Below, in pieces: positions 17,234 to 24,986 of a DNA stretch of 64,000 nucleotides. The notes under the pieces were generated by a model. It was not told the origin of the DNA, did not search any database, and was given only the letters and a program-made list of their open reading frames with translations. The position numbers and the translations under genes were made by a program. The number at the start of each line of letters is the position of its first letter. The stretch's first letter is position 1. Location of the stretch: the NCBI RefSeq assembly GCF_015752285.1, contig NZ_JADOUY010000005.1:272323-336322 (forward strand), in the 5' to 3' direction. The DNA is from Mycetocola_A sp015752285. Lineage in GTDB: Bacteria; Actinomycetota; Actinomycetes; Actinomycetales; Microbacteriaceae.

Positions 17234-17289
17234 ATGGCGTCGGGTGACAGCGGTTTGTGTCCGCCGCGCGACGACCACCACACCGATCG

Positions 17290-17853
17290 CTAGATGTGGT
17301 ACTCCGGCTCGGTTAGACCGTACGTCTTGCCCGGCACACGCGGGCGCGCGACCGCGGGCACTCCCACGAGGAGCGACTGCGCAGGTGCATCCTTGGTGAC
17401 GACCGCGTTTGCTCCGACGATGCTGCCCGCTCCGACGATGACGGGACCGATGATCTTCGCTCCGGCCCCCACCTGCACTCCGTTCCCCAGCGTCGGATGC
17501 CGCTTCTCGCGGCCGCGGGATTTTCCGCCCAATGTGACGCTGTGGTACATCATCACGTCGTCGCCGATCTCTGCCGTCTCACCGATGACGACGCCCATGC
17601 CGTGGTCGATGAAGAAGCGTCGGCCGATGACGGCACCCGGATGGATCTCGACTCCGGTGAGGAACCGGGCGAACTGCGAGAGCAGGCGCGCAGGCATCCT
17701 GGCGCCCATCGACCACAGCCGATGGGTCAGCCGGTACGCCCACACGGCGTGGAGGCCGGAGTAGGTGAGGAATATCTCCACCGACCCGCGCGCGGCAGGA
17801 TCGTGCACGCGCGCGGCTCGGAGATCTTCCCGGATTCGGGAGAGAATGGGCAC
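17290..17853 (-). CDS. cysE: serine O-acetyltransferase
   Basis: A 187-residue left-handed beta-helix acetyltransferase that makes O-acetylserine from serine and acetyl-CoA. The family motifs GVEIHPGAVIGRRFFIDHGMGVVIGE, the MYHSVTLGGKSRG region and hexapeptide turns (VGAGAKIIGPVIVGAGSIVGANAVV) are present. It is the short form, with only a brief N-terminal helical region. The GTG start overlaps the cysK stop by one base, so the two are one operon. It converges on prfA across the 83-bp repeat. Confidence 0.94.
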   Translation of the reverse strand: MPILSRIREDLRAARVHDPAARGSVEIFLTYSGLHAVWAYRLTHRLWSMGARMPARLLSQFARFLTGVEIHPGAVIGRRFFIDHGMGVVIGETAEIGDDVMMYHSVTLGGKSRGREKRHPTLGNGVQVGAGAKIIGPVIVGAGSIVGANAVVTKDAPAQSLLVGVPAVARPRVPGKTYGLTEPEYHI

Positions 17854-18791
17854 TAGTCGGCGAGATCCGACCAGAGCGGCGTCGAGATGTACCGCTCGCC
17901 GGTGTCGCAGACGATGGCGACGATCCGCTTGCCGGCGTTCTCGGGACGCTTCGCCAGCTCGGTGGCTGCCCAGATGATGGCACCGGACGAGATGCCGGCC
18001 AGGATGCCTTCTTCTGCTGCGAGTCGTTTGGCGACCCTGATCGAGTCGTCGAACGACACGTCGATGACCTCGTCGTAGATGGTGGTGTCGAGGATCTCCG
18101 GAACGAAGTTCGCGCCGATTCCCTGGATCTTGTGCGGGCCGGGTGCTCCTCCGTTGAGGATGGGGGAGTCGACAGGCTCGACCGCGACGACCTTCACGTC
18201 GGGCTTGCGCTGCTTGAGCACCTGACCGACCCCGGTGATGGTTCCGCCGGTGCCCACTCCGGCGATGAAGATGTCGATGTCACCGTCGGTGTCGCGCCAG
18301 ATCTCTTCCGCTGTCGTCTTGCGGTGGATCTCGGCGTTCGCCTCGTTCGCGAACTGCTTGGCCAGGATCGCACCCGGCGTCGCTTCGACGATCTCTTCTG
18401 CGCGGGCGACAGCACCCTTCATGCCGAGAGCGGGTTCGGTCAGCACCAGTTCGGCGCCGAAGGCGCGCAGCAGCACCCGACGTTCCGAGCTCATCGACGC
18501 GGGCATCGTGAGGATGACCTTGTATCCGCGCGCGGCGCCGACGAGTGCGAGCGCGATGCCGGTGTTGCCGCTCGTGCCTTCGACAATGGTCCCGCCGGGC
18601 TTCAGCGCGCCGGCCGCCTCCGCTGCGTCGACGATCGCGACACCGAGGCGATCCTTCACGCTCGAGCCGGGGTTGTAGTACTCCAGTTTCGCGAGAACGG
18701 TGGCTCCTGCGCCATCCGTCACGCGGTTCAACTGAACGAGCGGGGTGTTTCCGAACGCCTCGGTGATATTGGCGTGAATTTTGCCGGCCAC
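17853..18791 (-). CDS. cysK: cysteine synthase A (O-acetylserine sulfhydrylase)
   Basis: A 312-residue PLP enzyme that makes cysteine from O-acetylserine and sulfide. K46 in PGSSVKDRLG binds PLP; the loop EGTSGNTGIALA and GVGTGGTITGVGQ bind substrate and phosphate. The start is GTG with AAGGAG seven bases upstream. It is the first gene of cysKE, opposed to the surrounding housekeeping genes and placed between prfA and prmC, an insertion relative to the mycobacterial order. Confidence 0.95.
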   Translation of the reverse strand: MAGKIHANITEAFGNTPLVQLNRVTDGAGATVLAKLEYYNPGSSVKDRLGVAIVDAAEAAGALKPGGTIVEGTSGNTGIALALVGAARGYKVILTMPASMSSERRVLLRAFGAELVLTEPALGMKGAVARAEEIVEATPGAILAKQFANEANAEIHRKTTAEEIWRDTDGDIDIFIAGVGTGGTITGVGQVLKQRKPDVKVVAVEPVDSPILNGGAPGPHKIQGIGANFVPEILDTTIYDEVIDVSFDDSIRVAKRLAAEEGILAGISSGAIIWAATELAKRPENAGKRIVAIVCDTGERYISTPLWSDLAD

Positions 18792-18908
18792 GTATATGCT
18801 CCTTGGGTTATGGTCCGCGCACCAGCGCGGTGTCGGGGTTACAGCTTATTCCCCGGTGCAACCGGCGGGCGGTTCATGACATTCCGGACGCCACCGGATT
18901 GCGGCGGG

Positions 18909-18914
18909 TAGGCT
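18909..18914 (+). promoter_or_regulatory. candidate -10 of prmC
   Basis: TAGGCT preceded by GGG lies 42 bases upstream of the prmC ATG and would give a leader of about 36 nt. Confidence 0.45.
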
Positions 18915-18956
18915 CGATCTGCAAACGTCCTCTCGACAGAACAGGCCACCATCGTC

Positions 18957-19841
18957 ATGACCACGAGACCCGCGACCGTTGCCGCGCTCGTCAGGCAGGC
19001 GACCGAGCAGCTGGCCGCTTCGGGCGTTCCGAGCCCGGAGGTCGACGCTGAGTTGCTCGTCGGGCATGTTGTCGGACTCGGCAGGGGAGAGGTCCAGGCC
19101 GCGGGACTCACCGGACGGGCCGTCACCGAAACGGATGCCGCGGCGATCGCCGCATTCGTCGAACGCCGGGCTTCCCGGGAGCCGTTGCAGCACATCCTCG
19201 GCCGGGCCGCGTTCCGTTCCCTCGAACTCGCCGTCGGGCCCGGCGTCTTCGTGCCGCGGCCGGAGACCGAACAGGTCGTCCAGTTCGCGATCGACGCTCT
19301 GAGATCCATGCCGGATCCGGAACCGATCGGCATCGACCTCGGAACCGGCTCTGGCGCCATCGCGCTCGCGATGGCCACAGAGATCCCTCACGCCCGCATC
19401 TTCGCCGTCGAGAACTCCGTCGACGCCTTCCTCTGGGCGCGACAGAACTTCACCGAGACGAACGCGCCGAACGCGACACTGGTTTTCAACGACCTGGCCA
19501 TGGCTTTCCCCGAACTCGACGGTCAGGTCGCCGTCGTGATCTCGAACCCGCCGTACGTTCCGGATGCCGCGATACCACGTGACCCCGAGGTGCGGTTCTT
19601 CGATCCGGCTGCGGCGCTGTATGGGGGAGAGGACGGTCTCGATGTCGTTCGCCAGCTCTCGTCGACGGCTGCGCGCCTTCTCCGGCCTGGTGGCACTCTC
19701 GTGATCGAGCACGGTGAGCTGCAGGGTGCTGCTATTCGAAGCATCCTCACCGGCGACGGCTGGCGTGCAGCAGCGACGTTCAGGGATCTCAGCCAGCGTG
19801 ATCGCACCACCACGGCTGTTCGCGGCGACAACCACACCTGA
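18957..19841 (+). CDS. prmC: peptide chain release factor N5-glutamine methyltransferase
   Basis: A 294-residue SAM-dependent methyltransferase that modifies the GGQ glutamine of release factors. It has an N-terminal helical domain (about 1-85), the SAM loop IGIDLGTGSGAIALA (about 122-136) and the substrate motif NPPYVPDAAI. FVPRPETEQVV between the domains is typical of the family. prfA is the nearest upstream gene on this strand. No clear Shine-Dalgarno sequence precedes the ATG. Confidence 0.93.
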   Translation: MTTRPATVAALVRQATEQLAASGVPSPEVDAELLVGHVVGLGRGEVQAAGLTGRAVTETDAAAIAAFVERRASREPLQHILGRAAFRSLELAVGPGVFVPRPETEQVVQFAIDALRSMPDPEPIGIDLGTGSGAIALAMATEIPHARIFAVENSVDAFLWARQNFTETNAPNATLVFNDLAMAFPELDGQVAVVISNPPYVPDAAIPRDPEVRFFDPAAALYGGEDGLDVVRQLSSTAARLLRPGGTLVIEHGELQGAAIRSILTGDGWRAAATFRDLSQRDRTTTAVRGDNHT

Positions 19842-19890
19842 TCAGGCCGGTGCAGGTGGCGTTCGCGGCATCCTCTCACCCGTCCCGGGA

Positions 19891-19896
19891 TAGAAT
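19891..19896 (+). promoter_or_regulatory. -10 element of tsaC, leaderless start
   Basis: TAGAAT ends seven bases before the ATG at 19904. It is identical in box and spacing to the argS promoter. Confidence 0.65.
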
Positions 19897-19903
19897 CGGC
19901 GAG

Positions 19904-20590
19904 ATGTCCAGACTCTTCGACTGTTCCCAGGATTCCGACCTCCTCACCGGCATGCGGCTCGCACGGGCGGCTGTTCGTCGTGGGGATCTCGTCGTGCTCC
20001 CCACGGACACGGTGTACGGCGTTGCCGCAGACGCGTTCTCGCCGAAGGCCGTGCAGAAGCTGCTCGATGCGAAGGGTCGCACCCGCCAGTCACCACCTCC
20101 GGTGCTCGTCCCAGGAATCGCGACGCTCGAAGCCCTCGCCGCCGAGATTCCGGATGCCGTCCGCCAGCTGGTCGACGCCTTCTGGCCCGGCGGCCTGACC
20201 ATCGTGCTTCCCGCTCAGCCGTCGCTGGCCTGGGACCTCGGAGACACCGACGGCACGGTCGCCGTCCGGATGCCAGACAACCGCATCGCCCTCGAACTGC
20301 TCGAAGAGACCGGGCCGCTCGCCGTCTCGAGTGCCAATCTCACCGGCAAGCCCGCTGCGACGACGGCGGGCGAGGCGCTCGACATGCTCGGCGACTCCGT
20401 CGACACCTACCTCGATGGCGGCCCGAGCGCGTCGACAGCGTCGACCATCGTCGACGCCACCGCTCTCAGTGCCCCCGGCGGCACGGTCACCGTCCTCCGC
20501 GAAGGTGCCGTCACTCGTGAACAGCTCAGGGAGGTCCTCGGTGACCTGCTCGAGTCGCCTCCGTCAGGCGACGGTGATCCCGCCGCATGA
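19904..20590 (+). CDS. tsaC: L-threonylcarbamoyladenylate synthase
   Basis: A 228-residue YrdC/Sua5-family enzyme making threonylcarbamoyl-AMP for the t6A modification of ANN-decoding tRNAs. VVLPTDTVYGVAADAF, the KGRTRQSPPPVLV region, FWPGGLTIVLPA and AVSSANLTGKPA are the family motifs. The ATG at 19904 is supported by the TAGAAT box. A frame extension to 19850 has no family similarity. It overlaps the next gene by ATGA, and corresponds in position to Rv1301 of M. tuberculosis. Confidence 0.93.
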   Translation: MSRLFDCSQDSDLLTGMRLARAAVRRGDLVVLPTDTVYGVAADAFSPKAVQKLLDAKGRTRQSPPPVLVPGIATLEALAAEIPDAVRQLVDAFWPGGLTIVLPAQPSLAWDLGDTDGTVAVRMPDNRIALELLEETGPLAVSSANLTGKPAATTAGEALDMLGDSVDTYLDGGPSASTASTIVDATALSAPGGTVTVLREGAVTREQLREVLGDLLESPPSGDGDPAA

Positions 20591-21867
20591 TTCTCTACGC
20601 CCTGATCGCGCTCGCCACGGCCGTGATCACCTACGTGCTCTCGCTCGTGGTCTACAAGGTGGCTCTGCGCTACAAGCTCTATCCGGCGATCCGCGAGCGT
20701 GACGTGCATACCCGCCCGACCCCCCGGCTCGGCGGAGTCGCGATGTTCATCGGGGTGCTGGCGGCATTCGCCCTCGCCTACGGAATCTCGCGGGTGACGC
20801 CATTCTTCGAGCAGACGTTCAACCCGCCGGGGTCGATCCTCGCCATCCTCGGTGCCGCACTGATCATCGTGCTCATCGGTATCGCCGACGACCTGTGGGA
20901 CCTCGACTGGATGATCAAGCTGGCCGCCCAGTTCATGGCGGCGGGGCTCATCGCCTGGCTGGGTGTGCAGATCTACTCGCTCCCCATCGGCGGGCTCACC
21001 GTCGGGTCCTCCTGGATGTCTGCCGCGCTCACCGTGTTCACCATCGTGCTGGTGATGAACGCCGTCAACTTCATCGACGGGCTCGACGGTCTCGTCGCCG
21101 GTGTCGGTCTCATCGCCAACGGGGTGTTCCTCGTCTACGGCTACCTGCTGGTGCGTGACCTCGGCCAGTCGACGTTCTTCAACCTCTCGCTTCTCATCTC
21201 CGCCGTCCTCGTCGGTGTCTGCGCCGGATTCCTGCCACTCAACTGGCATCCGGCGAAGATGTTCATGGGGGATGCCGGTGCGCTGCTGGTCGGGCTGCTC
21301 ATGGCCACGTCCGCCGTGGCGATCACCGGCCAGATCGACCCGTCAGCGCTCAACGGCGACCCGACCGTCGGCGGGGTCGGCCGCAGCCAGCTGATCGGTG
21401 CGTTCATTCCGATCATCCTCCCGTTCGCCATCCTCGTCGTTCCCCTGCTCGACTTCGCCCTGGCGGTCTTCCGCCGGCTGCGCGCGGGCAAATCGCCGTT
21501 CAGCGCCGACCGGATGCACCTCCACCACCGGCTGCTCGACATGGGGCACTCCCACCTCCACGCCGTGCTCATCTTCTACGCCTGGACCACGGTCATCGCG
21601 TTGTCATGCCTGCTCTTCTTCGTGTTCCAGCCGTACTGGTTCGGGCTCGGTTTCCTGATTCTCGGGGTCGTGGTCTGTACCATCGTCACCCTCGCCCCTC
21701 TCGGTCGCCGGAAGGCGGCTGAGGTCACCGCTCAGAGCGCGCACGAAGGCACCGGTGAGGCAGACAGCCTCGCCGTTTACGACCCGCTCGACGAAGCATC
21801 AGGCGAACTCGACCCAGAGGCGACTCTGCCAGAACCGATCGTCACAACCCCCAAGGACCCCCGATGA
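20587..21867 (+). CDS. wecA: undecaprenyl-phosphate sugar-1-phosphate transferase, WecA/MraY family
   Basis: A 426-residue membrane protein with about eleven hydrophobic segments. It would transfer a sugar-1-phosphate, probably GlcNAc-1-P, from a UDP-sugar to polyprenyl phosphate at the inner membrane face. Readable motifs are RPTPRLGG near the N-terminus, the acidic pair in IGIADDLWDLDW, NFIDGLDGLVAG, the MFMGDAGALL loop and the HLHHRLLDMGHSH cluster typical of WecA rather than MraY. An acidic tail follows. Position before the atp operon matches rfe (Rv1302) in mycobacteria. Overlaps on both sides suggest a coupled unit. Confidence 0.88.
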   Translation: MILYALIALATAVITYVLSLVVYKVALRYKLYPAIRERDVHTRPTPRLGGVAMFIGVLAAFALAYGISRVTPFFEQTFNPPGSILAILGAALIIVLIGIADDLWDLDWMIKLAAQFMAAGLIAWLGVQIYSLPIGGLTVGSSWMSAALTVFTIVLVMNAVNFIDGLDGLVAGVGLIANGVFLVYGYLLVRDLGQSTFFNLSLLISAVLVGVCAGFLPLNWHPAKMFMGDAGALLVGLLMATSAVAITGQIDPSALNGDPTVGGVGRSQLIGAFIPIILPFAILVVPLLDFALAVFRRLRAGKSPFSADRMHLHHRLLDMGHSHLHAVLIFYAWTTVIALSCLLFFVFQPYWFGLGFLILGVVVCTIVTLAPLGRRKAAEVTAQSAHEGTGEADSLAVYDPLDEASGELDPEATLPEPIVTTPKDPR

Positions 21868-22310
21868 AGTCAACAGCCGTGTTCCGAACCATCCTCGTCT
21901 GGGGAGGGCTCCTGACCCTGGCCATCGCGGTGCTCGCGAGTGGGATCGGGTTCCTCGTCGACGGGACCAACGGGCTGGTGAGCGCACTCGTCGGAACTCT
22001 GATGTCCGCGGTGTTCCTCGGGATCACCGGTGCGTCGATCCTCTTCGCCAACCGCTTCTACGGCCGCGATATGTATGTCCCCATCTTCTTCGGAGTGGTG
22101 ATGGGCGGCTGGATCGTCAAGTTCATCGTCTTCCTGGTGCTCGTCGTCGTGCTCAAGGAGCAGACGACGCTCAACACCACCGTCCTGTTCCTCAGCATCC
22201 TTGCCAGCGTCATCGGAGGGCTCGTCATCGACGTCGTGGTCATAGCCCGATCACGGATTCCGTACGTCAGCGACGCGAAGGAACCGAGCACACACAGCCA
22301 CTCCGATTAA
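21864..22310 (+). CDS. small membrane protein upstream of ATP synthase (AtpI-position, Rv1303-like)
   Basis: A 148-residue protein with four predicted membrane helices (about 7-30, 36-58, 69-95, 104-127) and a His/Ser-rich tail. It occupies the place of the ATP synthase protein I gene in other operons and of Rv1303 in mycobacteria. A role in assembling the c-ring or in Mg uptake, as proposed for AtpI, is inferred from position. The ATG overlaps the preceding stop (ATGA). A 153-base gap separates it from atpB. Confidence 0.65.
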   Translation: MKSTAVFRTILVWGGLLTLAIAVLASGIGFLVDGTNGLVSALVGTLMSAVFLGITGASILFANRFYGRDMYVPIFFGVVMGGWIVKFIVFLVLVVVLKEQTTLNTTVLFLSILASVIGGLVIDVVVIARSRIPYVSDAKEPSTHSHSD

Positions 22311-22346
22311 CTTGCATCTCGATTCGTTCGACGCGCCATCGTTTGC

Positions 22347-22352
22347 TAGAGT
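22347..22352 (+). promoter_or_regulatory. candidate -10 of the atp operon
   Basis: TAGAGT preceded by TTTGC is the best -10 in the gap before atpB and would give a leader of about 105 nt. The leader contains a small GACGC-GATCA-GCGTC hairpin (22379-22393). Confidence 0.5.
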
Positions 22353-22463
22353 TACTGAAAGAATCCCCCACCGAAATTGACGCGATCAGCGTCGCCCGCG
22401 TGGTGGAAAGCCCACGATTGTAATCGCGAGAGCCTTGCTCCACGCCCGAACCAGGAGAGCGCG

Positions 22464-23276
22464 CTGCTAGCTAACGCTGTGAACGTCTTCGTTCCTACCG
22501 CAACCGATGATGGCACTTTCCACGGGCCCTCGATCGACGAATTCTTCCCGCCGGTCATCTTCTTCGAAGGTACCAACTTCGAGATCAACCGCATCATCCT
22601 GATCCGGTTCATCGCTGTGCTGGCGATCCTGCTCATCTTCTGGCTCGGAACGCGCCGCATGAAGGTCATCCCCGGTCGCGGTCAGTCCCTCGTCGAAATG
22701 GGACTCGACTTCGTCCGAGTGAACATCGCAGAAGACCTGCTGGGCAAGAAAGACGGCAAGCGGTTCCTGCCGCTTCTCACCACGATCTTCTTCATGGTGC
22801 TGTTCATGAACATCACCGGCATCATCCCGTTCCTCAACATCGCGGGAACGTCGGTCATCGGTGTGCCGCTCGTTCTGGCTGTCGTTGCCTACGTGGCCTT
22901 CATCTACGCCGGCGTCAAGAAGAGCCCGTCGAACTTCTTCCGGAACGCACTCTTCCCGCCCGGAGTTCCCAAGTTCCTCTACATCATCGTCACGCCGATC
23001 GAATTCCTCTCGGCTTTCGTCCTGCGTCCGGTCACCCTGACCCTGCGACTTCTCATGAACATGGTCGTCGGCCACCTTCTGCTGGTCCTGTTCTTCTCGG
23101 CCACGCAGTTCTTCTTCTTCAACGCTGACGGACTCTTCAAGCTGTTCGGTCTGGGGACGATCGCCTTCGGCTTCGTCTTCACGCTCTTCGAAATCCTCGT
23201 CGCCGTACTTCAGGCGTACGTCTTCGCCCTGCTTACTGCTGTTTACATCCAGCTCGCGCTGGCTGAGGAACACTAA
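22464..23276 (+). CDS. atpB: ATP synthase Fo subunit a
   Basis: The proton-channel subunit, about 270 residues with five to six membrane helices. The essential arginine lies in the conserved helix VTLTLRLLMNMVVGHLLL, and GIIPFLNI and FALLTAVYIQLAL are typical. The start is debatable. AGGAGAG (22453-22459) sits at ideal distance from an in-frame CTG at 22464 (MLANAVNVFVP), while the first ordinary start, GTG 22479, lies 19 bases beyond that site. I place the start at 22464, with 22479 as the alternative. Confidence 0.92.
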   Translation: MLANAVNVFVPTATDDGTFHGPSIDEFFPPVIFFEGTNFEINRIILIRFIAVLAILLIFWLGTRRMKVIPGRGQSLVEMGLDFVRVNIAEDLLGKKDGKRFLPLLTTIFFMVLFMNITGIIPFLNIAGTSVIGVPLVLAVVAYVAFIYAGVKKSPSNFFRNALFPPGVPKFLYIIVTPIEFLSAFVLRPVTLTLRLLMNMVVGHLLLVLFFSATQFFFFNADGLFKLFGLGTIAFGFVFTLFEILVAVLQAYVFALLTAVYIQLALAEEH

Positions 23277-23279
23277 CAA

Positions 23280-23303
23280 CGTCTTCGGCGCCCGCCGAAG
23301 ACG
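23280..23303 (+). other. intercistronic hairpin atpB-atpE
   Basis: GTCTTCGGCG (23281-23290) and CGCCGAAGAC (23293-23302) form a perfect stem, extended by a C-G pair at 23280/23303. There is no T-run, so it is more likely an mRNA stability or processing element than a terminator. The atpE ribosome site starts about ten bases later. Confidence 0.75.
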
Positions 23304-23326
23304 CTCATCACGGAAGGAAACATCAC

Positions 23327-23563
23327 GTGGACGCAACAACCGTTCTCGCCGAGATCAACGGAAACATCGCGACGGTCGGTTACGGTCTCGCAGCAATCGG
23401 ACCCGCCATCGGCGTGGGTATCGTCGTTGGCAAGACCATCGAAGGCGTCGCTCGTCAGCCTGAGCTCGCCGGTCGACTGCAGGTGCTGATGTACATCGGT
23501 ATCGCATTCACCGAGGCGCTCGCCTTCATCGGTATCGCAACCTACTTCATCTTCACTAACTAG
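23327..23563 (+). CDS. atpE: ATP synthase Fo subunit c
   Basis: A 78-residue two-helix proteolipid. The polar loop is ARQPE (42-46) and the ion-binding carboxylate is E63 in GIAFTEALAFIG. There is no companion Gln/Glu of the sodium type in helix 1, so proton coupling is expected. The start is GTG with GGAAGGAAA upstream. A strong hairpin precedes the gene, which must be translated about ten times more than its neighbours. Confidence 0.97.
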   Translation: MDATTVLAEINGNIATVGYGLAAIGPAIGVGIVVGKTIEGVARQPELAGRLQVLMYIGIAFTEALAFIGIATYFIFTN

Positions 23564-23591
23564 TCTCTTCAACGTCTCAGAAGGAGGCAAG

Positions 23592-24143
23592 ATGCTCAAC
23601 GCACTCGTTGTGGCGGCCGAAGAAGGCGAGGCTGTGAACCCTCTCATTCCCGCGCCGTACGACATCATCTGGTCTGCGCTCTGCTTCGTCGTCATCCTGT
23701 TCGCCTTCTGGAAGGTCTTCCTTCCCAAGATGCAGACCATGCTCGACGAGCGTTCAGCAGCCATCGAGGGCAACATCGCGAAGGCCGACGAGGCACAGCG
23801 ACAGGCCGAAGCCGCGCTCGAGCAGTACACCGCTCAGCTGGCCGAGGCTCGCCAGGAGGCTGGAAAGATTCGCGAGTCCGCTCGTGAAGACGGCAAGCAG
23901 ATCGTCGCAGAGGCCCGCACCCAGGCCACGGTAGAGGCCCAGCGCGTCACCGTGAGCGCCCAGGCGCAGATCGAGGCCGAGCGTCAGTCAGCTCTCGTTT
24001 CGCTTCGCAGCGAAGTGGGAACGCTGGCCATCGACCTCGCCGGCAACGTCATCGGCGAGACCCTCGCAGACGACGCTAAGGCAACGGCCATCGTCGACCG
24101 CTTCCTCGCTGACCTCGAAGCTTCGGAGAAGGCAAAAAACTAA
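23592..24143 (+). CDS. atpF: ATP synthase Fo subunit b
   Basis: A 183-residue peripheral-stalk subunit with one N-terminal membrane helix (about 24-44, IIWSALCFVVILFAFWKVF). A long charged coiled coil follows to the C-terminus. AAGGAGG sits six bases before the ATG. Its TAA stop overlaps the atpH ATG by one base. It is a separate gene, not the b-delta fusion of mycobacteria. Confidence 0.95.
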   Translation: MLNALVVAAEEGEAVNPLIPAPYDIIWSALCFVVILFAFWKVFLPKMQTMLDERSAAIEGNIAKADEAQRQAEAALEQYTAQLAEARQEAGKIRESAREDGKQIVAEARTQATVEAQRVTVSAQAQIEAERQSALVSLRSEVGTLAIDLAGNVIGETLADDAKATAIVDRFLADLEASEKAKN

Positions 24144-24937
24144 TGGGAAGTGCAACTCGGGAAGCTCTGGCTTCGTCGAAGAAGGCTCTGTCTGAGCTCG
24201 GAACGACCGACCTGACCACGGTCAGCGAGATCTTCGCTGCCGGTCGGGTCGTCGGCGACTCCGGTCAGCTGCGGTCGCTCCTCGCGGACCCGTCCGCTGA
24301 GAGCCAGGTCAAGGAATCGGTCATCGACCGGGTCTTCGGCCCACGGCTGGGCGCCCAGGCTGTCAGCCTGCTTCGCGACCTCGTTGGAGCTCGCTGGTCG
24401 AACTCCGACGACCTCCTCGGCGGTATCGAGGAACTCGGCCTCCGGGCAGCTGCGCTCTCAGCCGGTCCCGATGCACGCATCGAAGCCCAGCTCTTCTCCT
24501 TCGGACAGGTCGTCTCGTCCGACGCGGAACTCGAGCTCGCGCTCGGCTCGAAGCTCGGCGCACAAAATTCCAAGGCCGCGCTGGTCGAGAGTCTTCTCGC
24601 CGGCAAGGGGTCGACGGAGATCGTCGAAATCGTCAAGCACCTCGTGCTGCAGCCGCGGGGTCGCCGCATCGGTGAATTGCTTCGCCACGCGGCATCCGTC
24701 GTCGCTGACCAGAACGGCTTCATCGTCGCTACGGTCACCGGTGCGTCAGCTCTCGGAACAGCCCAGCTCGAACGCCTCGAGAAAGGCCTCGCCGCGCAGT
24801 ACGGGCGGGCAGTCCGACTCAACCAGGTCGTCGACCCAGCCGTCATCGGAGGCCTGCGTGTGCAGGTCGGCGACGACGTCATCGACGGCAGCATCGCCTC
24901 GCGCCTCGGCGAACTCAGACTTCAGCTTGCTGGCTAA
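24143..24937 (+). CDS. atpH: ATP synthase F1 subunit delta
   Basis: A 264-residue stator subunit linking b to alpha; longer than the roughly 180-residue E. coli delta, as in other actinobacteria. The C-terminal RLNQVVDPAVIGGLRVQVGDDVIDGS is the family signature. The one-base TAATG overlap with atpF implies coupled translation. Confidence 0.93.
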   Translation: MGSATREALASSKKALSELGTTDLTTVSEIFAAGRVVGDSGQLRSLLADPSAESQVKESVIDRVFGPRLGAQAVSLLRDLVGARWSNSDDLLGGIEELGLRAAALSAGPDARIEAQLFSFGQVVSSDAELELALGSKLGAQNSKAALVESLLAGKGSTEIVEIVKHLVLQPRGRRIGELLRHAASVVADQNGFIVATVTGASALGTAQLERLEKGLAAQYGRAVRLNQVVDPAVIGGLRVQVGDDVIDGSIASRLGELRLQLAG

Positions 24938-24986
24938 CGCCAGTACAACGTAGGGGACATGCGTCTCCACACAGATAGGGAAGAAG

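Noticed and set aside
16819..17283. Minus-strand frame with repeating protein segments over the 83-bp repeats
   Set aside because: The period is not divisible by three, so the peptide repeats shift frame; the frame also overlaps the prfA end.
22467..23339. Minus-strand frame of 290 codons opposite atpB
   Set aside because: Glu/Asp/Arg-rich antisense product of a membrane protein gene; no family pattern and no start signal.
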